A stretch of 64,000 bases of DNA, taken from assembly GCF_020085105.1 (NCBI RefSeq), contig NC_058044.1, forward strand, positions 24,115,206 through 24,179,205, in the 5' to 3' direction. The DNA is from Siniperca chuatsi (taxonomy: Eukaryota; Chordata; Actinopteri; Centrarchiformes; Sinipercidae). The stretch's first letter is position 1. Each line of letters opens with the position of its first letter. A program made the position numbers and the translations under genes. Of the stretch, positions 36,201 to 48,600 are shown in pieces. A model generated the notes under the pieces. It was not told where the DNA came from and did no database searches. It saw nothing but the letters and a program-made list of their open reading frames with translations.

Positions 36201-38683
36201 CTGGTTCACTGTTCCCTACCCGTCCTACAGCCTGCCCGGCAGCCCCACCACCCCAGTCCACCTCACCGGGCGCTCCTTACTTCCTGCTCTGGTCACTGAG
36301 CCCAGCAGCTGGCACACCGTCTACGCCAGCCAGTCCCTCCACGAGGTCTGTGAACACCGCTGCTTTTAGACAGGACGTCACCGCCACGGAGTGTCAGAAA
36401 TAGACTAGAATCAAACTCAAGACCTTGACTTCTGTACTGTCATTTTGATTTCAGGTAACCATGTATTACCCAACTCGCTCTGTCCACCAGGGGGCATACC
36501 ACCTTCTCCACAACCTACACTACCGCATGCCCTTCCCCATCGACCAGGACCTGTATGTGTCACCCACCTTCCAGGACCTGCTGAACCGCAGCAGGCTGAG
36601 TGAACCCACTCACTGGTTCAAAAGCTTGCAGCAGTATTACTACAGAGAGCGCTGGGAGCTGTTCGACTCCAGGTCTGTTACAGCTGCTGGTGCTCATGTT
36701 GTTCCAGTGTTCATCATGCTTTCAGCCTAGGAGAAGATGTGATGTGATGATTCACAGATAAATATCAGTCAGTTAAAATGGCATTAGGGATGTGAGTTTT
36801 TGGAGATCATTCCTCTGATTTAAATTAGGTCCACCTGCCACCGTTCATAGTTTAGTGATTTAGTGATAAGGAAATGGTCAGAAACTGCCACCATAAAGGA
36901 GACAAAATGTACTAAAACAAAATCGAATTTTAGGGGAAACAGGTGCACTTCTCCTGCCCTGAACTTCAATTGGGTTCTCTGACTCAAAAAACCCCCGCAA
37001 CGTCTGTTTCCCAGAAACAGAGTCAGGAAAAAGGGCAGCAACATCCCTTTCTGTGTTGATCTTTTGGGTGAATTTTATCAATGGGCTGACAAATTATAAT
37101 ATTGTCAACCCATATTTAATACTTAACATTGTCAATATATAAAATGATCACCTGGTTGGGTCCACCACATCTGGAGACACATGTGACCCTGTCAGTCCCA
37201 GGGTGGAGTCCTGCCGGGATTCTTCTCCCATGTCTCCCCTTCTATATGTCCCTCGGACTGCGAATGGACTCTGCACTGAGTCGCTAAAGTGAGAATTGGA
37301 TCCTTGCTTTTAGTGCTGAAACGATTAGTTGATCCGCAGAAAATGTAGTCATTATCAAGCAAATGGTCTCTACTTCTCAAATATGAGGAATTGCTGCTTT
37401 TCCCTGTTTTGCGTCACTGTAAATCATATCTCTGAGTTTTAGACAGTTGGTCAGACAAAACAAGTCATTTGAAGACGTCGCCTTGGACTTTTTTCACTAT
37501 TTGTCTATTTTATAATCTAAATGACCAGTTCATTTATTTAAAAAAAATGTTGACATATTCATTTATAGTGAAAATAATCATTAGTTACAGCCCTGCTTCC
37601 TTTGCTTGAGTGTAATGTAATAAAAGGAAAGAGCATGAACATGTTCTGTTATGAAGAGCTGAGTGCCAAAATGAGTAAGATCTTTGTGAAGAGCAATCAG
37701 GGATGCTTGCTCACACTTCTGCCGTTTTTTCTTTTTATTCCTCTTTTGTTTTTGGATTGAAAAACTAACAAAAAAGATAATAGGGGATTAGAACTGATTG
37801 CAGATAGTGTTTAAATCATAAATTAGCTTTGAAAAGAAGCCATTTTTCTTCCTGATCTTCAGCACCATCATTCATCACAGTCAGTTAGATTTCATTAGAA
37901 TTCATGTTTTAAGGCTTGCTTGGGGTTTTCTCTGGACTGTAGCTACCACTGAGGAGACTGAGGCTAGGGCCTCTGTATTTTTCTCTGTTGACTACTTTTT
38001 AGGCCAACAAAATAAATAAATATATCATTTAGTATTTCTTCACCGTGGTGTTATTCCTGGCAGCATGGAGAGCCCTTTGAAACAGCATTTAGATCTTCAG
38101 GTTGGGAGTTAAAACAGTAAAGCTTTATTTTACCGTCAATAGTTTAATAATCGTTTTCTAGAAAACTTCCAGGAAATAAATATGTAATCTGATATTAATT
38201 ATAGGGAAAGTGCAGCCATGGTTCAGAGTTCAGAGAGAATATCTGAGTGTTTTGGGTTTGTTGATTTCCAGAAGAAGATCCTTGAAAGAACTGCTCCATT
38301 TCAATAAAATTATATTTGAGCAGCTATCTGAGTAAATAAAACATGGAAAACCCGAATAATTAAACACTTAGACTTCATTTTTGGTGGTGGGGTTTCGGGG
38401 GAGGGAGGGTGCTTATTACCTCAGTATTTCTAAAGTCTTTGCTTCGACCGTGACTGTGTTTATGATGTTTAAATCTGTACAAATGTTTCACCAACACAGG
38501 ACAGACCCACTGGAAACGAGGAACCTGGCATCAGACCCGTCCTACAGTGCTGTGCTTGAGAGTCTGAGGCAGAGTCTGCAGAAGTGGCAGTGGGAGACGG
38601 GGGACCCCTGGGTCTGTGGACCTGACTATGTCCTGGAGGACAAACTAGAGCCGCACTGCAGACCACTTTACAATGGACTCTGA
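33267..38683 (+). CDS. sgsh: N-sulfoglucosamine sulfohydrolase (heparan N-sulfatase)
   Basis: Nine coding exons: 33267-33348, 33766-33926, 34022-34127, 34222-34589, 34719-34800, 34893-35096, 36179-36345, 36455-36672, 38500-38683. Phases agree (1572 nt, 523 aa; human 502). A signal peptide ([12 protein letters not shown]) leads to the sulfatase fold. Visible active-site elements are ADDAG with metal ligands D29/D30; [11 protein letters not shown], whose C68 becomes formylglycine and which also holds R72; GKKH with K121/H123; FHDTHRCGH; and SSDNG with the second metal-binding Asp-Asn pair. It hydrolyses N-sulfate from glucosamine during lysosomal heparan sulfate breakdown; loss in humans causes Sanfilippo syndrome A. 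Oddities: about 20 extra, highly charged residues in exon 4 (about residues 165-186), and a CAGCAG tandem acceptor before exon 7. Hosting of a Tc1 remnant and MITE fragments in introns does not touch exons. Confidence 0.96.
33556..33730 (+). mobile_element. Tc1-like transposon remnant in sgsh intron 1
   Basis: The left part encodes [14 protein letters not shown] and ARPYHPTSV, the region around the last catalytic acidic residue of Tc1 transposases. The right end, TCCACATACTTTTGGCCATG, is the usual Tc1-type terminal inverted repeat of teleosts. The rest of the element is deleted. It ends 35 bases before the acceptor of sgsh exon 2. Confidence 0.75.
35192..35500 (-). mobile_element. Fragment of a TGGCTCCCAACC-type MITE
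   Basis: Begins AGTGGCTCCCAACCTTTTTT and carries GGGACCCCTCGGTGGGTCCC near 35460. The same end motif appears reversed at 44088-44103. It lies in sgsh intron 6. Confidence 0.6.
37311..37594 (+). mobile_element. ATTAATCG-type MITE copy in sgsh intron 8
   Basis: Starts AGTGCTGAAACGATTAG and ends ATTAGTTACAGCCCT, imperfect terminal inverted repeats. The interior has AAAACAAGTCATTTGAAGAC, matching in reverse the element at 30222-31300. No clean target-site duplication was found. Confidence 0.65.
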
Positions 38684-38758
38684 TGAACTCTAATGGTAGT
38701 ACTTTAACTCATCTTGATTGACATGATGTCCGCATACATGAACACATTCTTCTTATGA

Positions 38759-38824
38759 AATAAATGACATTATTTGTATTTATATTTTTGTATGTCACTG
38801 CTGCTTTTAATGCTCAAAAATAAA
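38759..38824 (+). terminator. Candidate poly(A) signals of sgsh
   Basis: AATAAA at 38759-38764 and again at 38819-38824, 76 and 136 bases past the stop codon. Either could end a short 3' UTR. Confidence 0.55.
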
Positions 38825-39800
38825 CAAAACTTGAATTGTCTTAATTCCTAACATTGTTTTCAATATAGTATCATTCTTCAGGTTACCAGATAATTTCATC
38901 ATTCCAGTTAGTGGTCCTTCTTATGTTTCTATACATTTAAAAGGTACATTTTCCCGTCATCCAGATCCCCTCATAACCCTGTTTCAGAGAAAGGCAACAT
39001 GGTTACACACTATTTAACTGTTTTTGTTAGTATTTATTTGAACAAAAGTAAATGTATCCGTCTTTGTTTTAATCTCCATCACTGTTGTTTTCCCACTGAT
39101 CAGCTGATTACACAGGCGGTGGAGTTCATGATGCATGACTGGTGAGGTCAGCAAATCAATCAGCAAAAAGGTTTTATTGATTCCTCAGAGCTCCACCTTG
39201 AAGTGAGACTGATTCACAATCAGTCCATGTAGAAAGCTGCTGCAACAATAAAGATCAGTCGATTATTCACTCATGGTTATTGATCTGCTCTTCTTTTTTT
39301 TGTTACTCTTAATCTGTCCATTTTCACTCATGTTGAAGTCTGTTGAAGGCATGCACACTGATTCCGCTTTGTTGTACAACTTGTGTTACATGCAGTGGGT
39401 AAGCAGACCCAGTTTAATGGCTTTTATGCATTTCCGGTGTGGTTTTCCTGACAAAATTTTTCTTTCAGTGTCACACTAGCAGTTAGGGGACATTCGGGAA
39501 ATTTTGAATCTAACAATTAGTATGTCAAATTAGTGAAACACAAAAGCACCTCCTCATTAACTTATAAACTATATGGACATCTTTGAGATTTGACGTCAGT
39601 GTCTTTCCTGTTCCACTTCTGTTAATCCCTTTCATTTCACCTCAACAAGCGTCAGAGGAGGGCTGACATCCCTATACATCTCCAACCCCCGCATACTCTA
39701 CCACACACACACACACACACACACACACACCGGATCATCATCCGCCCACCTCAATTTTGATTTGATGAACGTCCTGGGTCACTGGTTAACGTCGCCCAGT
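38825..39800. other. Spacer between sgsh and npb
   Basis: No gene recognised. It contains a CA microsatellite at 39702-39730. The last 100 bases form the upstream promoter of npb. Confidence 0.5.
39702..39730. repeat. (CA)n microsatellite upstream of npb
   Basis: Pure CA run about 75 bases upstream of the npb TATA box, so it could act as a variable promoter-proximal spacer. Confidence 0.95.
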
Positions 39801-39805
39801 CAGCC

Positions 39806-39813
39806 TATATAAG
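39806..39813 (+). promoter_or_regulatory. npb TATA box
   Basis: TATATAAG in the context CAGCCTATATAAGCAGCAG, 113 bases upstream of the npb ATG. This predicts a transcript start near 39836. Confidence 0.75.
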
Positions 39814-39925
39814 CAGCAGAAAGTTTTCCAAACACCCAGCAAAACATAAAGTCGGCCTCTGACAAAGAAGAGACAAGAAAAGCGCCGTTTTCCTCTGCGT
39901 AAAAAGTGCCAAGACGGTTCCAGAC

Positions 39926-40874
39926 ATGGAGAGGTCAGTTAGGTTTGCCGTGGTGTGCGTCGCAGTGTCTCTGCTCATCTCCTGCCATCCAGCCGAAGCC
40001 TGGTACAAGCAGTCGACCGGGCCCAGTTACTACTCGGTGGGTCGTGCCTCCGGTTTGCTGTCCGGTATCAGGAGGTCACCGTACGTCCGCAGGTCCGAGT
40101 CAGAAGAGACGCAGGTGGACAGCGTGGAGACAGCAGGTAACAACGTGATTCCAGAGACTAACAAGCAGATCTCCATCCTCAAAAGCATGGTAAGTACAGT
40201 TAAGATACTACAAACGGTATTCCCGTTTTTGTTACACTGATGATAAAATGAAGAAGAGACGCGTAAAAACTGATTTCCTCTCAGAGACACATTTCGAGCG
40301 ATACCTCCAGCGAAACAAGTAAGTTGTGGAAATGTTTTAACAACTCGTGCGTAAAGGCGCAAACCAGTGAGCGCTGCAGGTCAAAGCGCAGCCAGCGGCA
40401 TTAAAAGATGAGGACAAAACGGTCATTGACAAGTTAACTAAATGAAATGTTCTGAATTGTAAATAATCATTACCTATGGAAAACACCCGAATAAAGGCAC
40501 ACATTGAAGAAATGATCAGATGGGATTCGTCTATTGTCTTCACAACATTTCTTTTATTGCGACACTAGTCTGCAAAACAACATAGTCCTAATAACTTGGC
40601 TATTCGTTTTAGAGATAAATGACAAGCCTATAAGGCCAGTTTGCAGAACTGTGATAGAAAAGATGAACAGAATCACTAAAAGCTCATTTTGCCGGATTTT
40701 CAATTGTAAACTTTAAATTCTCTCATCACTTATTTTCACCTGCAGGCCATCTGCTTAAAGGACATCTCTCCAAACCTGAAGAGCTGCGAGCTGCTGCGGG
40801 ACGGGATGGGCACCTTCCAGTGCAAGGCGGACGTCTTCCTCACCCTGGACTCCCTGGACTGCCTGTCCGCGTGA
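39926..40874 (+). CDS. npb: Prepro-neuropeptide B
   Basis: Two coding exons, 39926-40189 (88 codons) and 40746-40874 (42 codons plus stop), join in phase 0 into a 130-aa precursor. A signal peptide ends at HPAEA (residue 25). The mature peptide starts [15 protein letters not shown] and ends RRSPYV, 29 residues up to the dibasic RR at 55-56. An internal RR within the peptide is a possible alternative cleavage point. The start WYK, the core [11 protein letters not shown] and the end RRSPY fit neuropeptide B better than neuropeptide W. The C-terminal part keeps the conserved cysteine pattern ([27 protein letters not shown]). NPB activates Gi-coupled NPBWR receptors in feeding, pain and neuroendocrine control. 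Adjacency to sgsh and slc26a11 fits human 17q25 synteny. The stop codon lies inside a sequence resembling a donor (GTGAGT). Confidence 0.93.
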
Positions 40875-42639
40875 GTTCCGAGACAGTCCTGGTCTACCGA
40901 GCCCCGGGAGCGCGTCTCTGGAAACGAAAAATTAAGGAAAGGGATGAGGGATGGTGGAGGGGGTGAGGTGGCGCAGAGGACAACCCGATCATTGTCGATG
41001 ATGGACCGCTGCAGACTCTGAATGTTCTCTTATTTAAAAAACACACAAACATTGTTCAGTTTTGCTTTGGTTGCGTAGACAGGAATATAAAAAAAAAACA
41101 AAGAAAAAAAATCAGTGCGAGAGATGTTAGTTGAAACCATCTTCTTTCCAGATGACCTCCCATCTTTACTGTTTAACCCCTGACATGTACCCGCCATTGA
41201 CAAAATGTATTAAATGTCCAGAAAGTTGACTGCAGAGCAGATTTCCTGGAAAGTACTTTTATTTATTTTATCTATTAAAAAGAACAAACACTGGTAACCT
41301 GTTGTGTGGCTTAAATTTGTCTTAAATATTCAGTGTGGTGGTGTGGGGAATGGAAAGGGAAAAGATAAATGATCCAGCACTGCCTTGACTTGTGACTTTT
41401 ATCCATTTACATGGTCTTCTTCAAACAACACTAAAATATGATGTCAAAATAAGGTCATCAGCCTATCACATTTATTTTGTATTGCAGTTTCAGTACAATA
41501 CAAAGTACAGACCATAAAAAACAGTTTGAGTACATGGTATATAAGACTTAAAGAGTAGAGATACAGTATGAAATACTATTATTCTGAAAGATGGGAAAAA
41601 ACAAATTTCAAACATGTATAAACATTTAAACAGCACAACCACTTCATCATAAGGCACTTGGGGGTGTTTTTCTCTTTTCTTTCACCTTCAGTATCCACAT
41701 CAGACCGTATCATTCATCACCATATCTCGTTTATTAGTGGAGTCAGAGAGGAGCTGCTGTGATAGCAGTCAGTCGCTCAGGGGAGCCTTCAGTTCAGTCA
41801 GACCCCAGCAGAGTTAATGCCACACAAATCACATATAGGAGGCATCATCCTGTTGACAAATCAGGGTTTATGAGCGTGTGTGCGTCAGATATTGGAACAA
41901 TAATCATCAGAGGTGAAAGGAAGGAAATTAAACACAAGTTGGAGGCTTCAGGGGTGTTTCTTTACATAAACTTTTCTCATTTCTAATATTAAATACCAGC
42001 ATCATCGCTGACTGGTAGGAGTCAGGGGAACGAGTGAAGGCACAGATTAAAATGAACGGAGTGTGTGACTTCATCTCAGGACGAGTAAACACATAGTGGG
42101 GTGCATTTACAGAGATCATCGACTCATTAGGAGGGTGTGACGCACAGGATGTGGACAGCGGAGACACAGTGATGGATGAGCGGAAAACACACGATGGTAT
42201 GCACGAGTGAACCCTGCGCAGAGGAAGTAACGGACAAACAGTAAATCCTCACCCCCTCTGTGTCCTGCCCACACACACACACAGTGGAAGAGACGGGCAA
42301 ATAAATTGCATGTATATATATCAAGTCCTCAAAAAAGTAACATCACCATTCATAGTCTGATTTTATAGTACAGTACAAAAATATAAATGCCCATAACTCT
42401 CAAAATAAAGGTTTCAACCCCACGACAAAGGATTAGCCAAGTGGTCCTTCTCCTTCAATGTTTTTTGAAATGGTTTTTCTAAGCTACATGAAATCAAGCA
42501 TCACAGAGGATGAAATGCAACAGTGGCAAAGAGCGTCAGAGACAATACGTTAGGAGCAGATGATCTTCATGTTCATATTTTAGTCCTTTAAAATGATGTC
42601 TCATTTTACAACAGTGACGTCTCAGACCTCCACCGGCAG
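40875..42639. other. Convergent 3' spacer between npb and the G-alpha gene
   Basis: Holds the 3' UTRs of two convergent genes. A plus-strand ATTAAA near 41208 could serve npb. Minus-strand AATAAA sites near 41258-41267 and 41468-41476 could serve the G-alpha gene, implying a long 3' UTR. No further gene was recognised. Confidence 0.5.
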
Positions 42640-45600
42640 TTACAGGAGCGACACGGCCTCCAGGTTCTCTTTGATTATCGTGTCCATAACCACCTGGAAG
42701 ACGACCTGGATGTTGGAGGTGTCGGTCGCTGTGGTGAAGTGGTGGTAGATGAGTTTGCTGGGCGTGGCATTGAGCGAGACGAAGGTGGCGGCGATGAAGC
42801 GGGCGGCCGAATCCACATCGCAGTCTGCACCTGGAGGAGAGATGAGGGGGGAGAAATCAGACTTTACAGTGAAACATCTGTCTCCTTTCCACAGAAAACT
42901 GAAAAAGTGTGTATTAGACCAATGAATCCCAACCAGGAATCCTAGCACACCAGGGGGTACGTGGAAAGATTGTGAAGTAGCTCAGCTAACTTGAAAACAA
43001 AAACTGAACTTCTGATTTACATATTTGTGTCTAGGAGCAAAATAAACACACAAATAGGATTATAAATTGTTGTGAGGCGGATCTTTAATACATTTATTGT
43101 CACATTAACCATAAACTAGCAGCTCCAACAGGCACAGGACATCCATCACACCAACCTGAGTCGGTTGTGACACCCGAACACCAAGTGATGCGATTGAGAG
43201 TTCATGAAAACTAGTTACTAAGCAGTGGTGGAAGAAGTATTCAGATCCTTTACTTAAGTAAAAGTACAGAAGTATCAACAGCTAAATGTACTTTAAGTAC
43301 CAAAGTCAAAGTACTTGTTCTGCAGTAAAATGGCCCCTTAGACTGATATATTATTATATCTGACATTATTAGATTGTTAATACTGATGCATCAATGTGTA
43401 AGTAGCAATTTACTGTTGTAGCTGGTGGGGTAAGTTTTAACTACTACAGTTTAGTCCATAGGTTCCCAACCTGTGGGTTGGACCCCTCCAATGGGTCACC
43501 ACATAAATCTGGGGGGTCAGGAGATGATTCATGGGGTAGGAAAGAAGAAAAAACAAGTTCTGCTACACAAATCTGTTTAAATCTTTCTGGCTTTCTCTAG
43601 TCTTTGTTTTTTCTTAAATTTCTTAAAGTTAGTTAAATGAAACCATGTTAGAAGTTTAGAAGGGAAATGTCTCATTGTTGGAACTGCTAACAACTCTGTT
43701 AGCAGCTAACGACATCTGCTATGTGACAAGAAGCCCCCGCTAGATACAGTGCTTGAGTAAATCTAAGCAAGCAGATAAGTCGAAATAGAAATAATGGATA
43801 AATGGTTCAAGTGTCAAGCTTCTGCCACTCTAAGTGCTAGTAATAGGAATGCAAACCTGAACAAAAACACTGAAAAACAAAATTTACAAGCATCATCAAA
43901 CATCAACAATTGCAGGATTGTCTTGTATTTAAAAATTGTTGTAACAATATCCACTTTTATATAATTAATAGTTTCATATAACACACAGTTTAAAACAAAT
44001 TCAAATTAACACATTTGGAACAGGTTTGTGTTGGTGAAGGGGTACATGATCTCATCTGATAGGGCTGTGGTAGAACATCAAACAAAAAAGGTTGGGAGCC
44101 ACTGTATTAGACGAGTCATCATATCTGAGGTCGGTGTGAAATGGACGCCTGCTCTGCTGGCGGACCCCAATCCCAAGAGTTTTAGCATTTATATTGACAT
44201 TTGCATGAGAGCAGAGAGGACACAGCCCCTGTTGAGCCCACTGAGACGTGGGGAGCGAAATGCTGAGCGGATACAAAAAAAATATATAACACAATCATTT
44301 TGTGTGTTTGTGTGTCCACGTGTGGAAGACTGAAAGCTTATTATCAGTCTGTCTTTGTATTTAAAAGCCCCTAAACTGAGCACATTGGTCATTTCTTTTG
44401 ATATATTTGGGTTTTTATGGCTGAAACAGTCATTTATTTTTCAAATTCAATAACCACCAAGATATTTTAGCTTAATAGCATTCCTGGATGTTATAAACAG
44501 TCACATCTTTAAACTGGGACACGGACAGACCTGGATTAGTGAGGTGAAATCTTTATTTTGTGTGATTCATTTCTTTTTTCTTTTTCAAAAAACAGATTAT
44601 TACATATTGTCTCGTGAAAAACAGCTAAAGTGTCGAGCCGTATGTAAAGCAGAGTTTAACTAAAAGTCAAAGATCTGTGTGTGCACAGTGACGTTCAGGT
44701 ACATTACCATTAGAAAGAGGCAGGTTTAATGGTGGAGAAGAAAAGTGAGACTGAAGATGAAGTCTATTTCATGTTTCATTGTTCGTTATTTGATGATTTG
44801 ATACACCTTTTGGTAAAATGTCCTTTTCTGATGAGTTCTTCTGGATGGATGATTATAAGGAACTTGAGCTGTGCTTTAGGAAGGGAACCTTTTTTTGTGG
44901 CAGAAGACAAAGTTCTTTGTTTGCAATATACACTTTTTTGAGTACACATTTGTCTACATTTTGGAAAATTATATGATTAGTGGTGGTGTTGAAGTGGACT
45001 GCATTATATTGAAATGTGTTTCTATGAGAAACACCTCAATATAATGCATTCCACTTTAACACCACTGCAAACTACAAGCTCAATAATAAATTAATACCTC
45101 TCTGACAGTGTCACTCACAACTGAACATTACATTTATGTAAGAAGTTATGTTCATGTCTAACAATTGTTTGGCCACTGCAGCTGTATTTTTGGTGTCTTA
45201 TAAGTTCATGTGGGCTGGACTACATGGGCTTATACTTGTATGTGCAGGACACAATAAATGACAGAGCTAACTAACATCAGTCCTACCTTTAAACTGTGGC
45301 AGGTATAACCGCAGATGTCGCCCAGAGTGTAAAATCTTGTCTTGAAAAAGGTCTATCTTGTTCATGAATAAAATCTGCAATAAAAACACACACACACAAA
45401 AAAACAAACAATCAGCTGAGAGCACAAGACGCTCATCACAAGTCAAAGGTTTTGTCTCCAGTGGAAAAGGAAAATCAATCCGTTTCAAATATTTTAGACA
45501 CATTTATTGTCACTTTGCAGATATTTACGAAAATCAATAGCTGTGTTGATACCAGCATGGGGTGATTATGGCGGATCAATGACCTCGCTCCACTCATCAG

Positions 45601-48600
45601 TGTGCAATCAGTCACTCATGTAGTCTCCAGTGCAGGCTCTCAATAAGCTCAGCTACTACTTTCATAAATCTGTCTTCCTGCCTCTAAACTCAACTTCTGC
45701 TCAGCTGCCACCACGTTTCACAGGTACTTTTGGCTTTGTAGTCAACCAATTAAAACTACGACAAAGTTCTCTCTTTTCTGGCCTGTTTGATCGCAAAAAC
45801 AAACACACACACAAAAAAAGCCCCTGATATTAACGAGGGAGGGATGAGGTAGAGCAGATTTTCAATGAACAGGATACAGAGCATTTATCACTGACCAGCC
45901 ACAGTGAAGAGTTAATTGAGGTGGAGGTTACAAATTTCCCTCCAACATTAAAAAGGTACAATTAAACACTTTTGTTTAATGAGCCTGTTAGCCATGTTAA
46001 TGTGCAGGCCCACACACAACCCTGCACATAAACAGGTCTCACACAGTCATTTAATTGCCCATTTGGCTCTAATGAAGCCTTAAATAGCATTTCTTTATGG
46101 TTAAAAAAAGAATAATTTACTAAAACTTGCTTCTGTCTGTGACGATATTTTTAATGACCAAACACCAACTGTAAATTACTTTTCCTATATCATGATCTCA
46201 ATGTATCGAAACTGAAACATGGTAGTTGGAGTCACAAGTGCCTTCGTTTGGTCAGAGATGGGAGTTTTCTTTCTATACAGGCTTGTCAGAAATATTACAA
46301 TGTTATAAACAGTGTTCATAGTGAAAGGCTTCTGGAAAAGAGTTAACAGTAGCTGACACTCGCGTCAACATGCAGTGAGTTGTATTTTAAGTGGGCATTA
46401 AATACTAGTTAAGAGGAATAAATTGAACAAGCTCATTACACGCTTGTTTTAATGTGATCATTTACCGGAAACGGGAATGGAAAAAACACAGAAAGGGGAA
46501 AATGTCACTTTGCCAAAGCTCAACCTAATTACAACTTGCCGTTTAATTACAAGTGAGAGAGGACTCAGAGACAAAGGGCTGAGAAGCTGGGCCCTGTGTG
46601 TGTGGAAACAGCATTAATCAAACATATGAGTGTTATTCTCGTCTCATGGTGTCATAGGGAAGAAATGGAGAGCTACAAAGAGATTTTGCGTTTGTCTCCT
46701 CCACTCATCCACGTGCTCCGTCCACCAGCTGAACTGTCAAACTGAACTGTGGTTCTCGCCCCCCTTTTGTCTTGTGACTTTTAAATATAGCTATAGCTAC
46801 TTGCCCCTCCGCATCTCAGGATGAGTGTTGGATAATTCAACTACAGCCGAATAGTCAGATGAAATAGACCGATCAAAAAGTCCCTAAGGTTGTTTTTCTA
46901 TGCCATGAATTATGTTAACCCTCCAAAATTATTGTATGACCCAACATGGGAGTTAGGTTTGAGGGGCCATGTAGGTCAGAATTAGTGCCTTACTTCTTAC
47001 ATACAGACACAATGTGTGCACAATATCTGGGCAAAGCCACACTGTCAGTTAAGGAGAACAAGCCTAAGAGTCAGCCTTGCTAGCAGCTCTGTGAGGCTAT
47101 ACTTGGCACAATGAGACTTTTAGCTAAATGCTAACATCAGCATGCACACATGCTCACTATGACAATGCTGAACATGCTGATGTTTAGCAGGTTAAATCTT
47201 TACCCTGTTCACCATCCTAGATTAGCATCTTAGCATGCTAACATTCCCTAATTAGCACTACACACAAATTCACATTTGGGGTTCGGTGTCTTGCTCAAGG
47301 ACACTGACATGTGGGCAGGAGGAGCTGGGGATCAAACCACTGACCCTATGACTAACATCTGACCCTCTCTACCACCTGAGCTGGGATGGCAATCTCGGTC
47401 AGGCCACCACTTTGGTTTGTAGAGACATTCATGGTCCCCAGATGATGAAGCCTAGTGATTTGATTTCCTCTAGCGCCACCATGAGGTTGAAATTTGTGCT
47501 TTTGAGTGAAATGTCTGAACAACTATTGGATGGACTGCTATGAAATTTAGCACAAACATTCATCTCGCCCTCAGGATCAATTGTAATAACTTTGGTGATC
47601 CACTGACTTTTCATCTAACACCATCGTCAGGTCAAAATTTTTATTTGTCCAATACTTTGGTATATGACCAAATACCTGCAAAACTAATGAGATTCCCATC
47701 ATCCTCAGCTGTACTTTTAGTGCTAATTAGCAAATGTTAGCTAAATTAGCAGGCTAACACACTAAACTAGGTCGGTGAAGATGGTAAACATTATACCTGC
47801 TAGATGTCAGCATATTAGCATTGTCATTGTGTAAAGATCCCATTTGTCCTATTGATTGGTTGCCGAACGCCAAGAAGGCGGGTCTTATCTAATATGAGCC
47901 TGTAAAGGGAAAAGAGAGAAGAGGAGCCCGAATCCTTTCTTAGGCGTTGGTAACCGACAGCACTCAGTATATGTTGTGGCCTGTTAGTAGTGGTATACTC
48001 GCAAGGCTTAGTGTTAATTAATTACCCTAGTCGTAACAATAAATCATTACTCCAATACTAGGTGTGCTGTGAAAATGTTAGCATTGCTGACATTAGCTTT
48101 TAGCTCAAACCACCACTGTGCCTTAGAACAGCCTCATAGCTGCTAGCATGCCTCTAGACTCTTTATCTTGTTTAATGTCAGTTTCTTAATAATTTCCCCT
48201 ACTCTTACAAATAATTCCAATAAAAATCTAAGAGTGAATAATCATTCTTTGGTTAACCCTTTAAACAAACTCTTACAGCTTTGGTGCAGATTGACAAACT
48301 ATCAGCCAGGTGAGAGACCAGTAAAAGTAAGAAATTATTAAAAAGAGCATGCATGGTTACACACATATACAGATAGACATAAATAATCATAGAATGATTT
48401 CTGATTCCTCCATTAACAAAGACTCCCATGAAACAGCATATCTATGAATAAATTATCTTTTATAGTGTCAGTTATTGTGACTTAGGTTGAAACCATTTTC
48501 CTGCAAATTACCAGGAGGCAACTCAAGTCTTAAAAATTCTTTTAAATTATGTATTTGTTTGTTTGACTGCATCTTTCCTCCTGAGGTGGAGGTGAATGAT

